Assembly: GCA_963833965.1 (NCBI GenBank)
Contig: CAWHZZ010000003.1
Coordinates: forward strand, 682,001-746,000
DNA: 64,000 nt
Direction of reading: 5' to 3'
Source of the DNA: CAJCIW01 sp963833965
Lineage (GTDB): Bacteria > Chlamydiota > Chlamydiia > Chlamydiales > Rhabdochlamydiaceae
Position numbers and translations under genes: made by a program. The stretch's first letter is position 1. The number at the start of each line of letters is the position of its first letter. Below are positions 1 through 8,914 of this stretch, one piece after another. A model generated the notes under the pieces. It made no database searches. It was not told where the DNA came from and was given only the letters and a program-made list of their open reading frames with translations.

Positions 1-2028
1 TTTTGTTAAATCGATCTTTTCCTGTTTCAAAAAAGATTGCCCAAGGCAAGCATGAAGCCACGCTACAAACCCAGGGAATGCCGTCTCCTGATTCGCTTGA
101 AGAGGACGCAGCAGCGAGAGAATGTGGACCTGTTCTTCCTCTGGTACTTCTGGCGGTGCTCGCCAGGCAATATAGGCGTTTTCCAATTCAGAGAAAAGAC
201 CAAGATCTGAATTGGCGATCGCGCTAGCCACCTTGAGAAATTCCGATAATTTGTCATAGTCCAGCAAGTGAAAGCTTAACTGAGCAAACACAGCTTTTGC
301 GATTTCAGAATCGGGATGGGCAACAATGAAATCGATCGTTTTAGGAACGTTAGAAGAAGCAAACGATACTTTCTCCTTGCAAACACTCAAAATTTCTTCC
401 TTCTCTTTCTGAGGGAGAAGTTGATAAATTTTATCCACCCGCTCGATCATTCCCCATTGAATCGCTTGCTTAAAAATGGCAAGACAGCAAGGTTTTTGAT
501 CTAGAAAATGAAGACGTTCAGGAGATTTTTCAAAGAAATCAAGGAGCTGCTCCACTTCCGTGATTTCAATGGGAAAGCCATCGACGCTTTTTCGGTATTC
601 GACAAGATAAATGGGTTTAAAGGGAATCTTTTCCTGAAGCATTTTGTTTGTTTCATTCCACTTTTCAAAAGCTGAGCGTTTGAACGTTTTGAATGGGAGG
701 TAATAGGGTGTCGAAATTTCTTCTATTTCCTCTTGAAGGCTTTTGCGGAACTCCTTTTGCCTCTGAGAAAATCGTTCTATCGCTTGAGCCAAAGTCTGTT
801 TCACCCAAGGGTTCGACACTTTCTCAGAATAAGTAGCGAGCTCTTCGGGGAAAATGGCCTCCTTTTCTAGGGCTTGCAGAAACTCCTTTTCCCCCTGATT
901 AAGATCGTAAAGCAAATTACCGCTGATTATTGGAAATAAACCGCGATGATGAAAGAAATCCTTAAGAAAAGAGTCGTAGGCCTTCAAAGTTTCCTCTGCC
1001 TTTCCCTCTTTCACGCAATTGTGAAAATCCTTAAATTTAACGTTCCTCGAGGCGCGTTTTTTCTGCTGCTGACGACAAATTCGCTCCATTTCCACATTGG
1101 GAAGACGGCCATTTTTGAGGAAAAGTTCTCCAAACAGCTCTTTAAATCGATGCCAATCGAAATAAGCCTCTTCCACTGGAAGAGTCGATCTCTCTACCAC
1201 CATGTCTTTGACAAAAGCCAGTATACTGCGAACATGGCAGGTATTTTTCTTCTGGCGCAAGCGGGCAACGAGGTCTCTATCCTTCATTTCGATGGTCTCG
1301 AATTCGTTCAATTGTTTGGTCAAAGGCATGTTTTCTTTCAGAAACTTTCCAGAATAGATCGCTTCCCAAAATGCCTCGCCCTTAAGAGTCGTGCTATCGA
1401 CCAAATACTTGCGTTTTGTGTGAGTATAGTCCGCGGTATTGTAATAGCGCACCTCAAAGCGCTTCTCGTCGATCTTTTCCACGGAAAGAAGCGTCTCGTG
1501 AGTGATGTTCCCTGCTGGAAACACCGCCTTTTCCCCTATGGATAACGAGTCGATTTGCTTAGCTGCTGCAGCGACGATTTCTTTCAGCCGCTCGCCCTCG
1601 ACAGCCTGATCGCCGATGAGCGAACTTCCCAATCCTGTAAGAACAAGAAAGATCTTCCGCGGATCGGAAGAGCGGACATCGTCGACGAGATAGTAAAGAT
1701 TTTGACTTTTTTCAAGGAGATCGACGGCTTTCTTAAGTTGCTTTTGCGTCTCGGGCTGCAATTGCATAAACTCCGGGGTTTCAAAAAAGGCCTTAAGCTC
1801 GCTCACGACCATCTCACAGCTCAGCGAAGGCGCATAGTACTCATAGCGTTTCAACTTCTTAAGATTTTCAGTTTCCCCAGAAGAAACCACGCTGTCCAAA
1901 AAGAACCCAAAGGCAAACTTTTGCGCCGTCAATTCATTGGTCACTCCAAATAAACGTTTTTTAATTTCTATTCTTTCTGAAGATGGGATAGAGCCGGGCT
2001 TAGAAATAAAATAATTAATATAATTCAT
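1..2028 (-). CDS. Large protein, 3' end outside window; possible cysteine-peptidase-like effector
   Basis: I translated the minus strand by hand: a single frame stays open from an ATG at 2028 to base 1 (676 codons) with no stop, so the C-terminus lies beyond the left edge. It starts MNYINYFISKPGS. There is no signal peptide or clear membrane segment. Around residues 165-215 is a stretch with FPAGNITHETLLSVEK followed by VRYYNTADYTHTK, which recalls the G-x-H ... YNTG ... H pattern of some papain-like peptidase-type proteins. About 60 residues later QKKNTCHVRSIL could carry the Gln/Cys pair of such an enzyme. The rest is charged and helical. I infer a host-directed or cytosolic enzyme-like protein; family membership is uncertain. 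The upstream region is very AT-rich. Plus-strand ORFs in this span are shadows. Confidence 0.8.
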   Translation of the reverse strand, partial: MNYINYFISKPGSIPSSERIEIKKRLFGVTNELTAQKFAFGFFLDSVVSSGETENLKKLKRYEYYAPSLSCEMVVSELKAFFETPEFMQLQPETQKQLKKAVDLLEKSQNLYYLVDDVRSSDPRKIFLVLTGLGSSLIGDQAVEGERLKEIVAAAAKQIDSLSIGEKAVFPAGNITHETLLSVEKIDEKRFEVRYYNTADYTHTKRKYLVDSTTLKGEAFWEAIYSGKFLKENMPLTKQLNEFETIEMKDRDLVARLRQKKNTCHVRSILAFVKDMVVERSTLPVEEAYFDWHRFKELFGELFLKNGRLPNVEMERICRQQQKKRASRNVKFKDFHNCVKEGKAEETLKAYDSFLKDFFHHRGLFPIISGNLLYDLNQGEKEFLQALEKEAIFPEELATYSEKVSNPWVKQTLAQAIERFSQRQKEFRKSLQEEIEEISTPYYLPFKTFKRSAFEKWNETNKMLQEKIPFKPIYLVEYRKSVDGFPIEITEVEQLLDFFEKSPERLHFLDQKPCCLAIFKQAIQWGMIERVDKIYQLLPQKEKEEILSVCKEKVSFASSNVPKTIDFIVAHPDSEIAKAVFAQLSFHLLDYDKLSEFLKVASAIANSDLGLFSELENAYIAWRAPPEVPEEEQVHILSLLRPLQANQETAFPGFVAWLHACLGQSFLKQEKIDLTK

Positions 2029-2217
2029 ATTATCCGTGTAATTAAAATTAATACAACTATTATAAACTACTATTTCAACAAGGTCAAATAAGCAAACTAG
2101 TTAATTATAATTTTAATTAAATAAACTTATTAATAATTTTTTGAAAAAGGCTTGCGATAGACGCATAATAGGTCAATCGTATATTTCTATCTAATTAGAG
2201 ACCTTTTTGGAAAAAAC
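2029..2217. promoter_or_regulatory. Very AT-rich divergent intergenic region
   Basis: About 190 bases between the left-edge gene (minus) and the DUF378 gene (plus), clearly richer in A+T than the coding sequence around it, with many TAATT/TATAAT-like words. It must hold promoters for both genes. I cannot pick out a single convincing -35/-10 pair by eye. Confidence 0.4.
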
Positions 2218-2424
2218 ATGAAAATTTTAGACAAAATTGCAATCATTCTATTAGTGATCGGGGGCCTCAATTGGGGAACAGTGGGGGTTGCGGATTTTAA
2301 CATGATCATGTGGGTTTTTATCACCATGCACATGGTCCAGCATATCTTCTACACTGCTTTCGGAATAGCGGCCATATGGGTCATCGTGCGTTCTTGTCAA
2401 CGCAAGCGGCGGAAGGTTTATTGA
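2218..2424 (+). CDS. DUF378 family small membrane protein
   Basis: A 68-residue protein with two hydrophobic segments (about residues 7-25 and 30-58) and a basic Arg/Lys-rich C-terminal tail, so an inner membrane protein with the tail probably in the cytoplasm. The N-terminal ILLVIGGLNWGTVG signature is typical of the DUF378 (YuzA-like) family, whose function is unknown. Its stop overlaps the end of the convergent sCache gene by a few bases. Length is normal for the family. Confidence 0.8.
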   Translation: MKILDKIAIILLVIGGLNWGTVGVADFNMIMWVFITMHMVQHIFYTAFGIAAIWVIVRSCQRKRRKVY

Positions 2425-2915
2425 CCCATAGGTATCCCAACGAGATAGGCGCCAATGACTCTTCCCTGCCTATCTCTAAACACATCGTAGTCAGCCATAT
2501 AGTTCTTGCCGGACAAAGTGACTTTATTCGTATAGCGCAATTCGCCAAGCATCCGTTTGTAGGCTGGATGGGAATGGGATAATGCCGTCCCTGCTTCTTC
2601 GTCTTCTGTCGTCAAAAGCCGGACAAATTCATCTCCCACTTTGACAAAGATTGTCGCAATTGCCTGAGTCTCTTCTGTGAAACTCTCGACAAGAGACACA
2701 GGTTGGGATTTGATGACCCAATTCCCGTTTTTGATCGCTGGGACTTGATAGCTCCCTATTTTTTCTTTATTTTCCTGATCCAGTGAAAATATGCCCGGCA
2801 AATTACTCATCAGTTGTTTGCCCAGCGCTTTTGCATCAGAGGGCTCAGGCCTTGGATTGTCCGCAAACGCAAACCCAACGATGCAACACGTTGTGACAAC
2901 AAATAACAACCTCAT
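2418..2915 (-). CDS. Exported single-Cache-domain (sCache) protein
   Basis: 165 residues with a clear signal peptide (residues 1-18, ending AFA). The mature part matches the Cache 3/Cache 2-type ligand-binding fold usually found in chemoreceptors and sensor kinases. Visible landmarks are FVRLLTTEDEE, SHPAYKRML, the YMADYDVFRD segment and the terminal VIGAYLVGIP. Unlike most family members it has no transmembrane signalling module and would be a free periplasmic protein. Free sCache proteins may bind small ligands such as carboxylates; no ligand can be read from sequence. It is divergent from the MFS gene, with about 110 bases of shared promoter region. Confidence 0.75.
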   Translation of the reverse strand: MRLLFVVTTCCIVGFAFADNPRPEPSDAKALGKQLMSNLPGIFSLDQENKEKIGSYQVPAIKNGNWVIKSQPVSLVESFTEETQAIATIFVKVGDEFVRLLTTEDEEAGTALSHSHPAYKRMLGELRYTNKVTLSGKNYMADYDVFRDRQGRVIGAYLVGIPMGQ

Positions 2916-3027
2916 AGCAAGCTCCTTCTTTGTTTCACAACGTATCGGATTTTATATTTATTTCGGCAGAACAATTGCTTTTTGTAGATATTTCTGTTCT
3001 ATTGACTATATAGCGAATGAACTCAAA

Positions 3028-4254
3028 ATGGCAAAACACTCTTCGTTCAAGATCTCTTTTTTCATTCTCTGTTTTGGGGCTTTTCTCAATTGGATGAGCT
3101 ACGGTCTTGTCTATCCTATTTTTGCCATGTCCATTTATCATCACGACCCCGTTTTCATCGATTTGACCTCAGATACTATGCAGGGATTTTGGTTAGGAAT
3201 TTTGCTGGCAGCCTGCCCTTTGGCACAATTTTTCAGCTCCCCTTCCATTGGCGCATTCTCGGACCGTAAAGGACGCAAACCCGTTTTACAAATGACGACT
3301 TTGCTCATTGCGATCGGCGCCATTCTGAGCGCTCTTGGAATTTGGGAACGCTCTTATTTCCTTTTGATCTTTGGACGGCTCGTGACAGGAGTTGGAGCAG
3401 GCAACGTCGGTGTGATTAACGCCTCTGTTGCAGACTTTAGCCCCTCCTCGGCAAAAGCGAAGAATTTCGCATTAATCACCATGGCAAATGGGATTGGATT
3501 TTCAGTAGGCCCTTTTCTTGGCGGAAAGTTAGCAACCTTCGGCTTTCATGTTCCATTTTTATTTGCTTTGGTCATGACGATAGCCAACTTTGCGCTGATC
3601 AGTATCTTTTTTTCTGAAACGATCCTCAGAAAAAAGAAGGACTACTCCCCTCTTCTTTCTCGATTTCGCGACCTTGGCAAAACCACTTTTTCTCATCCAT
3701 TTCGAATCATCTTTCTAGCTTTCTTTGCCTTTTGCTTTGGATGGTCTTTTTATTGGGAATTTATCCCAGTGACATGGATCAAGAATTATGGCCTCGATGT
3801 GTCGCAGATCGGCAACTTTTATGCGTTTGGTTCTCTGATTTACGTCTTGAGCAGCGGCGTGCTCATTCGGCCTATTCTGAATCGTTTTAAAAGTCTTCCG
3901 GTTCTTTTTATTGCTCTAGCAGCCCTTGGAGCATTTCAGCTCTTCCTCGTTCATGCCAAGATTGAGTGGTATTGGCCCAATATCGGCGTGCAGCAATTCC
4001 TCATCGCTCTGATTTTCCCAGTAGGGACCACGATTGTTTCCGATCTCACATCACCCAGCCGCCAAGGGGAAATCTTGGGAGCTTTTCAATCCCTACAAGC
4101 CTTTGCTTTTGCCGTGACACCATTTCTCGGCGGCCCATTATTGAGTTTGAGCTACGACACCCCCCTTCTCATCGGAGGCATATCGATGTTCTTGGCTTGC
4201 ATGATCCTCTTCATCGGCTACAGGAAAAAGACGTTCGGTCGACCTGTGGGATGA
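3028..4254 (+). CDS. MFS transporter, TetA/drug-efflux-like
   Basis: A 408-residue, 12-TM major facilitator. The frame is open further upstream (from 2791), but that stretch is antisense to the sCache signal peptide, so I take the ATG at 3028, which starts MAKHSSFKISFF. The MFS signature in loop 2-3 is visible (AFSDRKGRKPVL), as is a motif-C-like GANGIGF/GPFLGG stretch at the end of TM5, which favours an antiporter of the TetA/Bcr type. Chlamydiae use many MFS carriers for host metabolites or efflux; the substrate cannot be read from sequence. Confidence 0.85.
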   Translation: MAKHSSFKISFFILCFGAFLNWMSYGLVYPIFAMSIYHHDPVFIDLTSDTMQGFWLGILLAACPLAQFFSSPSIGAFSDRKGRKPVLQMTTLLIAIGAILSALGIWERSYFLLIFGRLVTGVGAGNVGVINASVADFSPSSAKAKNFALITMANGIGFSVGPFLGGKLATFGFHVPFLFALVMTIANFALISIFFSETILRKKKDYSPLLSRFRDLGKTTFSHPFRIIFLAFFAFCFGWSFYWEFIPVTWIKNYGLDVSQIGNFYAFGSLIYVLSSGVLIRPILNRFKSLPVLFIALAALGAFQLFLVHAKIEWYWPNIGVQQFLIALIFPVGTTIVSDLTSPSRQGEILGAFQSLQAFAFAVTPFLGGPLLSLSYDTPLLIGGISMFLACMILFIGYRKKTFGRPVG

Positions 4255-4394
4255 CGCCGTTTCCTTCTTGAGCTTCATCGACATTCCGAAGGGCAATTTG
4301 GAAAATATGCTGAGACTCTTCATCTTTTCCAAAAAAGTTGGAATTCATACAGGTTTTTATAGACAAATCCCAGATTTGGCGCATAAGGATTAAG

Positions 4395-4703
4395 CTAGAT
4401 TTTTCCAGGCCGGGAAAGCCTACAGATAATGCTTTCATTGAGAGTTTTAATAGCAGGTTTCGCCAAGAATGCCTGAATCAGCACTGGTTCCTGTCTCTAG
4501 AAGACGCACAGATGAAGGCAAAAGCATGGCGAATAGATTACAATGAGCAAAGGCCTCACAGTTCGTTAAAAAATGCAACACCCCGAGAGTTCGCTGAGGC
4601 GAGCAAGTGGCTCGCTTCCCCGCCCCTCGCCGAGCTATTTGGCGGCTATGCTCGGGGCTTCGGGGAGCTCGAAAACTTTAGTCCAAAACTGGAGTGTGTA
4701 TAG
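4395..4703 (+). pseudogene. IS3-family transposase (OrfB) C-terminal remnant
   Basis: The frame reads LDFSRPGKPTDNAFIESFN, then RFRQECLN and NEQRPHSSLKNATPREFA. This is the end of the DDE integrase core, including the last catalytic Glu region, of IS3/IS150-type OrfB transposases. Only about 100 residues remain: no OrfA, no first two catalytic Asp and no obvious terminal repeats. Homology begins abruptly at about 4395, so this is a dead fragment of an insertion sequence beside the AbiE module. Confidence 0.85.
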
Positions 4704-4961
4704 GCTAAACTTTATCTCGAGAAATGGGCAATCTCAAGAAAAAATAACCCGATTTTTCGCATTTAGCCCGGACCAAAAAAGGGGGCAAGACCAGGAAGGC
4801 TATTCTTTAGTGTATCAGAAATATTTTTTAATTTTTTAAGCATGCTTTACTCTATTTGCTATAAGTTGCTGGTCCTTGGTTGCTTAGTGTAGAACTTGAC
4901 CGTAAATTCTATATTGATAATAATGCATACAGAATCAAATAAGTGCAAACATTTCTATCAC

Positions 4962-5570
4962 ATGAAGTCAAAAAAGGTTGATCCCATAGAGGTTTTTCAG
5001 CAGCACAATGGTATCCTACGTACCGCTGAAGCCATAAAATTGGGGATACACCCCACCTATTTGTACAAGCTTCGTGACGAAGGGGTTCTTGAATCATTAG
5101 GCCGAGGTGTTTTCCGACTAGCTTCTATGCCGGACTTTTCAGAACCTGATTTGGTCTTGGCTACAAAAAGAATTCCCCAAGGGATTATCTGCCTAATCTC
5201 CGCACTATCCTACTATGAACTAACAACTCAGATACCTCATTTTGTCTACATAGCCCTACCTAGAACCTCAAGACTACCTCAAGCCGGCTATCCTCCCTTA
5301 CGTTGTTTTTGGTATTCTAAGGGCGCTTATGAAGCGGGCGTTGAAACAATTTCAGTTAATGGATTTCCTGTAAAAATTTATAGCATCGAAAAAACTTTAG
5401 CCGACTGCCTAAAATTTCGACAAAAAATCGGAATGGATGTCGTTCTAGAGGCATTGAAAGAGTATTGGAGAAAAGGTCGAACAGACCTTGATAAGCTTTA
5501 CGATTATGCAAAAATATGTCGTGTTGAAAAAGTTCTTCAACCCATCATTGAAACGATTGTGAGCCAATAG
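4962..5570 (+). CDS. AbiEi-type antitoxin / transcriptional regulator
   Basis: 202 residues from the ATG at 4962 (an upstream in-frame start at 4896 is less likely). The N-terminal winged helix covers about residues 5-60 (ILRTAEAIKLGIHPTYLYKL). The C-terminal part has the AbiEi features ICLISALSYYELT, P.TSRLP and YSIEKTLADCLKFR. AbiEi proteins repress their own operon and neutralise the partner nucleotidyltransferase toxin in type IV toxin-antitoxin systems. The toxin gene follows after two bases, so the pair is translationally coupled. Confidence 0.85.
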   Translation: MKSKKVDPIEVFQQHNGILRTAEAIKLGIHPTYLYKLRDEGVLESLGRGVFRLASMPDFSEPDLVLATKRIPQGIICLISALSYYELTTQIPHFVYIALPRTSRLPQAGYPPLRCFWYSKGAYEAGVETISVNGFPVKIYSIEKTLADCLKFRQKIGMDVVLEALKEYWRKGRTDLDKLYDYAKICRVEKVLQPIIETIVSQ

Positions 5571-5572
5571 CC

Positions 5573-6454
5573 GTGAATATTGAAAAAAAAAATCTACCTG
5601 AGTCTGTTTACAGCAGATTAAAAAACATTGCGTTAACAAAAAATCGTCCTACGCAGGAAGTCCTTAGATATTATGCGATGGAGAGATTTTTATATCGTCT
5701 GAGTGTTTCCCAGTACAAAAGGTCTTTCTTTCTGAAAGGAGGTTTAATGTTAATGGTTTGGGATCCTGCGACACACCGTGCAACTGTTGATATAGACCTG
5801 CTCGCAAAAGCTAACAACTCCATTGAAAATATTTCAAGAATTCTCAAAGAAATCTGCTCTCATCCTGTTCTACAAGACGGTATCGAGTTCAATTCTACAG
5901 ATCTCATTCTTGCCGAATCCCAAGTTGAGACGGAATACATTGGTCTATCAGCCCGTTTCTCAGCACATCTACATACAGCTAAGCTACCGTTGAGAATTGA
6001 TATTGGGTTCGGCGACAAAATTTTTCCTAAGCCAGCTCATGTAGACTATCCTGCATTATTAGATTTTCCTTCCCCTGAGCTTCAGGGATACACACCCGAG
6101 ACAATGATTGCTGAAAAATTAGATGCAATGGTGAAACTTGGCCTTGCAAACAGCAGGATGAAGGATTTTTATGATATATGGACGATAGTCAATCAGTTTG
6201 AGATCAAACCAGAAAAGATAGCTCTTGTTATTAGGGAAGTCTTTCAAAATAGGAAAACTATTGTTCGGGAAATTCCAAAGGCATTTTCCGAGGCTTTCTA
6301 CAATACACCAAAAACACTGGAACGATGGGATTCCTTTCTTAAAGGTATTGGTCATGATCCGATGCCTCTTGAAAAAGTGATATTCGAAATTAGGGATTTT
6401 TTCCTTCCTATTCTGACTGAAAATAATGTCCAAATCGCAGGCATCGGCTACTAG
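5573..6454 (+). CDS. AbiEii/AbiGii-family nucleotidyltransferase toxin
   Basis: 293 residues from a GTG start two bases after the AbiEi stop. The nucleotidyltransferase core is visible: FFLKGGLMLMVW (KGG motif), then RATVDIDLLAK carrying the D-x-D metal ligands, and later PETMIAEKLDAMVKLG and RMKDFYDIW, both typical of AbiEii. The family transfers nucleotides to RNA acceptors (tRNA in studied members) and inhibits growth when unopposed by AbiEi, giving phage defence or element stability. It looks complete. The flanking IS3 remnant and repeat DNA mark this as an acquired island. Confidence 0.88.
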   Translation: MNIEKKNLPESVYSRLKNIALTKNRPTQEVLRYYAMERFLYRLSVSQYKRSFFLKGGLMLMVWDPATHRATVDIDLLAKANNSIENISRILKEICSHPVLQDGIEFNSTDLILAESQVETEYIGLSARFSAHLHTAKLPLRIDIGFGDKIFPKPAHVDYPALLDFPSPELQGYTPETMIAEKLDAMVKLGLANSRMKDFYDIWTIVNQFEIKPEKIALVIREVFQNRKTIVREIPKAFSEAFYNTPKTLERWDSFLKGIGHDPMPLEKVIFEIRDFFLPILTENNVQIAGIGY

Positions 6455-6511
6455 TGGCCGCTCTTCTCGACGAAGGGGCTAAGGTTCGAATTGGTTAAAT
6501 TATCGGAAGTA

Positions 6512-6577
6512 GGATTCCCCTCAAGCGGGCGGCGTAGCCGTCCCGTCCATCGGGCCGGTTGGCGCGTTACATCGCGC
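6512..6577. repeat. Dispersed GC-rich intergenic repeat, part A, copy 1
   Basis: The run from GGATTCCCCTCAAGC through GCGGCGTAGCCGTCCCGTCC and CGGGCCGGTT is repeated nearly unchanged at 18421 and more divergently at 15255. All copies are intergenic and GC-rich against AT-richer surroundings. It ends in a CGCG-rich short palindrome. It lies in the roughly 500-base gap after the AbiE pair, which otherwise holds part B of the same repeat family and no gene I can support. Confidence 0.8.
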
Positions 6578-6756
6578 AAGGGCAGCATCGCCGATTTTAA
6601 GTAACGAGATTCAATGGGATTTTGAGATGGATTTGCTTCGACCCGAGCGAGTCATAGTAAGACCGCTTTGACGAGCGAGGGCCTTCGCGAAGCGATCGAA
6701 GCAAAGGCGCTCAAAATCACTTGAAGATCGTTGCTTAAAATCGGGGATCCGCCCGT

Positions 6757-6903
6757 ACTTCGAATCCTAACGTGAGCGCCTATCTCGGAGCGCTCCCTAT
6801 GAGGTGTGATCTTTAGCCGGAAGAACTGTTTCGGGCAGGGCCATTTCGTATCCCTCTTATATATAGCCACATGGTCATTCAGTAAAAATCCATGTTCAAA
6901 TTT
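6757..6903. repeat. Dispersed intergenic repeat, part B, copy 1
   Basis: Starts at ACTTCGAATCCTAACGTGAGC and continues through a CTCGGAGCG segment, a TCGGGCAGG segment, TTTCGTATCC and ATCCATGTTCAAATT. The same ordered blocks occur at 12937-13063. The first 20 bases also end the part-A copy at 18421, so A and B belong to one composite repeat. The minus-strand open frame across it is not a gene. Confidence 0.75.
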
Positions 6904-6962
6904 CGGCGGTATGTTTCAGGCATCTGTATTAAAATAAGACTCAAATTTAAGGAATGATCAAG

Positions 6963-8021
6963 ATGCTGACCCCAAAGGAAAAACAAGAGTATTATCAAGC
7001 GCTATTAGCGAAAGACACCCACTACGACGGAACATTTTATGTTGGAGTCAAGACAACGGGAGTTTTCTGCCGTTCTATTTGCCCTGCTCGCAAGCCGAAA
7101 TTTCAGAATTGTGAATTTTTTCGGACAGCTGAGGAAGCTTTATTAGCCTCTTACCGTCCTTGCAAGCGTTGTCAGCCGTTATCTTCTCCAAATGAGGTTC
7201 CTGAAGTGGTCCGCAAACTGGTAGAAGCTATCGAAAAAAACCCAGACAAACGATGGAAAGAGCGAGATTTTGCAAAACTATCGACCAATGCCGTGAACGC
7301 CTCCAGACTCTTTAAAAAAAGATTCGGAATGACTTTTGTTTCTTATGCCCGCGCCCGTCGAATGGGCATTGCTTTGAGACAAATCAGAGAAAAAAAATCT
7401 GTGATTGATACTCAGCTGCAGACTGGATATGAATCAGGAAGCGGGTTTCGAGACGCTTTTTCTAAAATCATGGGAGTACCCCCTGCAAAAGCGGGAAAAG
7501 TTCATGTATTAAAAGCAGATTGGATAGACACTCCCTTAGGACCAATGATTGCCATAGCAGATCAAAACGCCCTCTATCTTCTTGAATTTGTAGATCGGCG
7601 TGGCCTCGAAAATGAGATTGAAAAACTTAGAATTAAAACCAGCTCCGCAATACTTCCTGGCAAAACAGATCCGATCTGTCAGATTGAAAAAGAATTGAAG
7701 CTATATTTTCATGGAAAGCTTAAGGCTTTTAAAACACCGATTCACATGATCGGTTCGCCATTTCAAAAGGATGTGTGGCTTGAACTGCAAAGGATACCCA
7801 TAGGCGAAACATGTGCGTATAGAGATATCGCCAGAGCAATAAAAAGACCCTTGGCTGTGAGAGCCGTTGCAAGAGCAAATGGCGCCAACCAATTCGCTAT
7901 CATTGTACCTTGCCATAGAGTCATCAACACAAATGGAGATCTTGGAGGGTATGGAGGGGGAATGGCTAGAAAAAAATGGCTCCTTGCTCACGAGGAATCC
8001 ATGAAAGAGGATAAACTATGA
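6963..8021 (+). CDS. ada: Ada-type bifunctional DNA repair methyltransferase / activator
   Basis: Ada removes methyl groups from phosphotriesters (N-terminal domain) and from O6-methylguanine (C-terminal domain), and activates adaptive-response genes. The N-terminal zinc cysteines are visible near residues 36, 40, 67 and 70 (GVFCRSICPARKP; YRPCKRCQP). An AraC-type helix-turn-helix follows at about 95-160. The C-terminal methyl-acceptor motif PCHRV has its Cys near residue 317. The ATG at 6963 has a better spaced AAGGA than the one at 6954. It is about 352 aa, normal for Ada. The next gene overlaps its stop, so the two are cotranscribed. Confidence 0.93.
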   Translation: MLTPKEKQEYYQALLAKDTHYDGTFYVGVKTTGVFCRSICPARKPKFQNCEFFRTAEEALLASYRPCKRCQPLSSPNEVPEVVRKLVEAIEKNPDKRWKERDFAKLSTNAVNASRLFKKRFGMTFVSYARARRMGIALRQIREKKSVIDTQLQTGYESGSGFRDAFSKIMGVPPAKAGKVHVLKADWIDTPLGPMIAIADQNALYLLEFVDRRGLENEIEKLRIKTSSAILPGKTDPICQIEKELKLYFHGKLKAFKTPIHMIGSPFQKDVWLELQRIPIGETCAYRDIARAIKRPLAVRAVARANGANQFAIIVPCHRVINTNGDLGGYGGGMARKKWLLAHEESMKEDKL

Positions 8022-8407
8022 ATGCAGAAAGATTTTTCAAAGAGATGTATCATAATATTTGGCAAAGCAATAATTTAAGCAAATTTGACCGATATTATTC
8101 TTCTGATTTTGAAGAAACGATCAGTGTATCCGATGAGGATAAAAATCCCCTAGAATTACGAATGACCTACCCCGACCTCTTGAAACAAGCAAAATGGCAA
8201 AAGGAAAATTACAAGGACACTTCTATTGAGATTAAGAAACTTGTGGCGAGCGGGACCGACTACATTTCTGTGTATTTCTATTCAACGTCGATTGAGAAAC
8301 GTACCGGAGAAAAGAAGCATCGCTGCGTCTGTGGCATATGGCATTTAAACAAAGAAAACAAAATCGACCGAGTTTGGGCTGTGGTGACTCCCTACTATCC
8401 CCAATGA
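8018..8407 (+). CDS. SnoaL/NTF2-like small protein
   Basis: 129 residues starting inside the ada stop codon (ATGA overlap). The N-terminal helix FFKEMYHNIWQSNNLSKFDR followed by YYSSDFEE, and the alternating strands ending CGIWHLNKENKIDRVWAVV, fit the NTF2-like (SnoaL) cone fold. Such proteins are small enzymes or binding proteins with diverse substrates, and no catalytic residues can be assigned. The tight coupling to ada suggests a role in the same stress response, which is inference. Confidence 0.7.
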   Translation: MNAERFFKEMYHNIWQSNNLSKFDRYYSSDFEETISVSDEDKNPLELRMTYPDLLKQAKWQKENYKDTSIEIKKLVASGTDYISVYFYSTSIEKRTGEKKHRCVCGIWHLNKENKIDRVWAVVTPYYPQ

Positions 8408-8440
8408 CTCTTCGATCTCCCCGAAGTGAAGTAAGCCGCT

Positions 8441-8668
8441 TTATTCGGGAATCAGATCTTTAGCAGAGCATTTTAATGCTTTAGCCAAAGCTACGATATT
8501 TTCTAAGGCAATGTTCCTTTCGCCCCTTTCAACAGAGCTGACGTAGGTGGGATGAAGGCCAGCTGCTTCTGCCAGGGTCTCAATGCTTATATCCATTTTA
8601 TGACGCCGTGAACGTACATTCTGTCCAAATGCAACCCGAATCTTTGTCTTCTTTCTATTGTGTGACAT
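8441..8668 (-). CDS. Xre-family helix-turn-helix regulator
   Basis: A 75-residue protein from ATG 8668; the frame is open to 8731, but the extra residues are antisense to a PIN remnant. It is almost entirely a Xre/Cro HTH: VAFGQNVRSRR, SIETLAEAAGLHPTYVSSVERGER, then NIALENIVALAKAL. Likely a DNA-binding repressor, and possibly the surviving antitoxin or regulator of a lost toxin gene, since a toxin remnant lies directly against it on the other strand. Confidence 0.85.
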   Translation of the reverse strand: MSHNRKKTKIRVAFGQNVRSRRHKMDISIETLAEAAGLHPTYVSSVERGERNIALENIVALAKALKCSAKDLIPE

Positions 8669-8677
8669 AAACCTCGC

Positions 8678-8914
8678 TATCAAGGATTCCCTGAAGACTA
8701 CCTTGTTTCTTTTGGCATCGAAGCGCAGCATCCTGACACCTTTTTTCTTAATCAGAGCGATTTACAACAAAGTGCATTTTTAGCAGCAGTCAGGCGAATC
8801 CGGCTTTCTTTGAAACGGCCAGCCAAAACCCCAGAAGAATACCTGGATATTCTTAGAAGAAGCGAACTTGCCAAGACAGCTGAGTTTCCTGAAGATTACA
8901 TCGATCTCATTTGA
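8678..8914 (+). pseudogene. Remnant of a PIN-domain toxin (C-terminal part)
   Basis: A plus-strand frame with no usable start reads FPEDYLVSFGIEAQHPDTFF, then AFLAAVRRIRLSLKRP and TPEEYLDILRR, and stops with TGA at 8912. That order (DFP...L...GI-A-PD-FL, then a helix with LK-P and EEYL) is the C-terminal half of a common PIN-type toxin family. The N-terminal half with the first acidic active-site residues is absent, and its 5' end runs into the antisense Xre gene. Hand translation only; family assignment is moderately sure. Confidence 0.6.

Noticed and set aside
946..1953. Plus-strand open frames of 199 and 132 codons
   Set aside because: They are antisense to a 676-codon minus-strand frame that is open to the window edge and reads as an ordinary protein.
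6652..6870. 72-codon minus-strand frame
   Set aside because: Falls inside the dispersed repeat; no similarity to any protein pattern.
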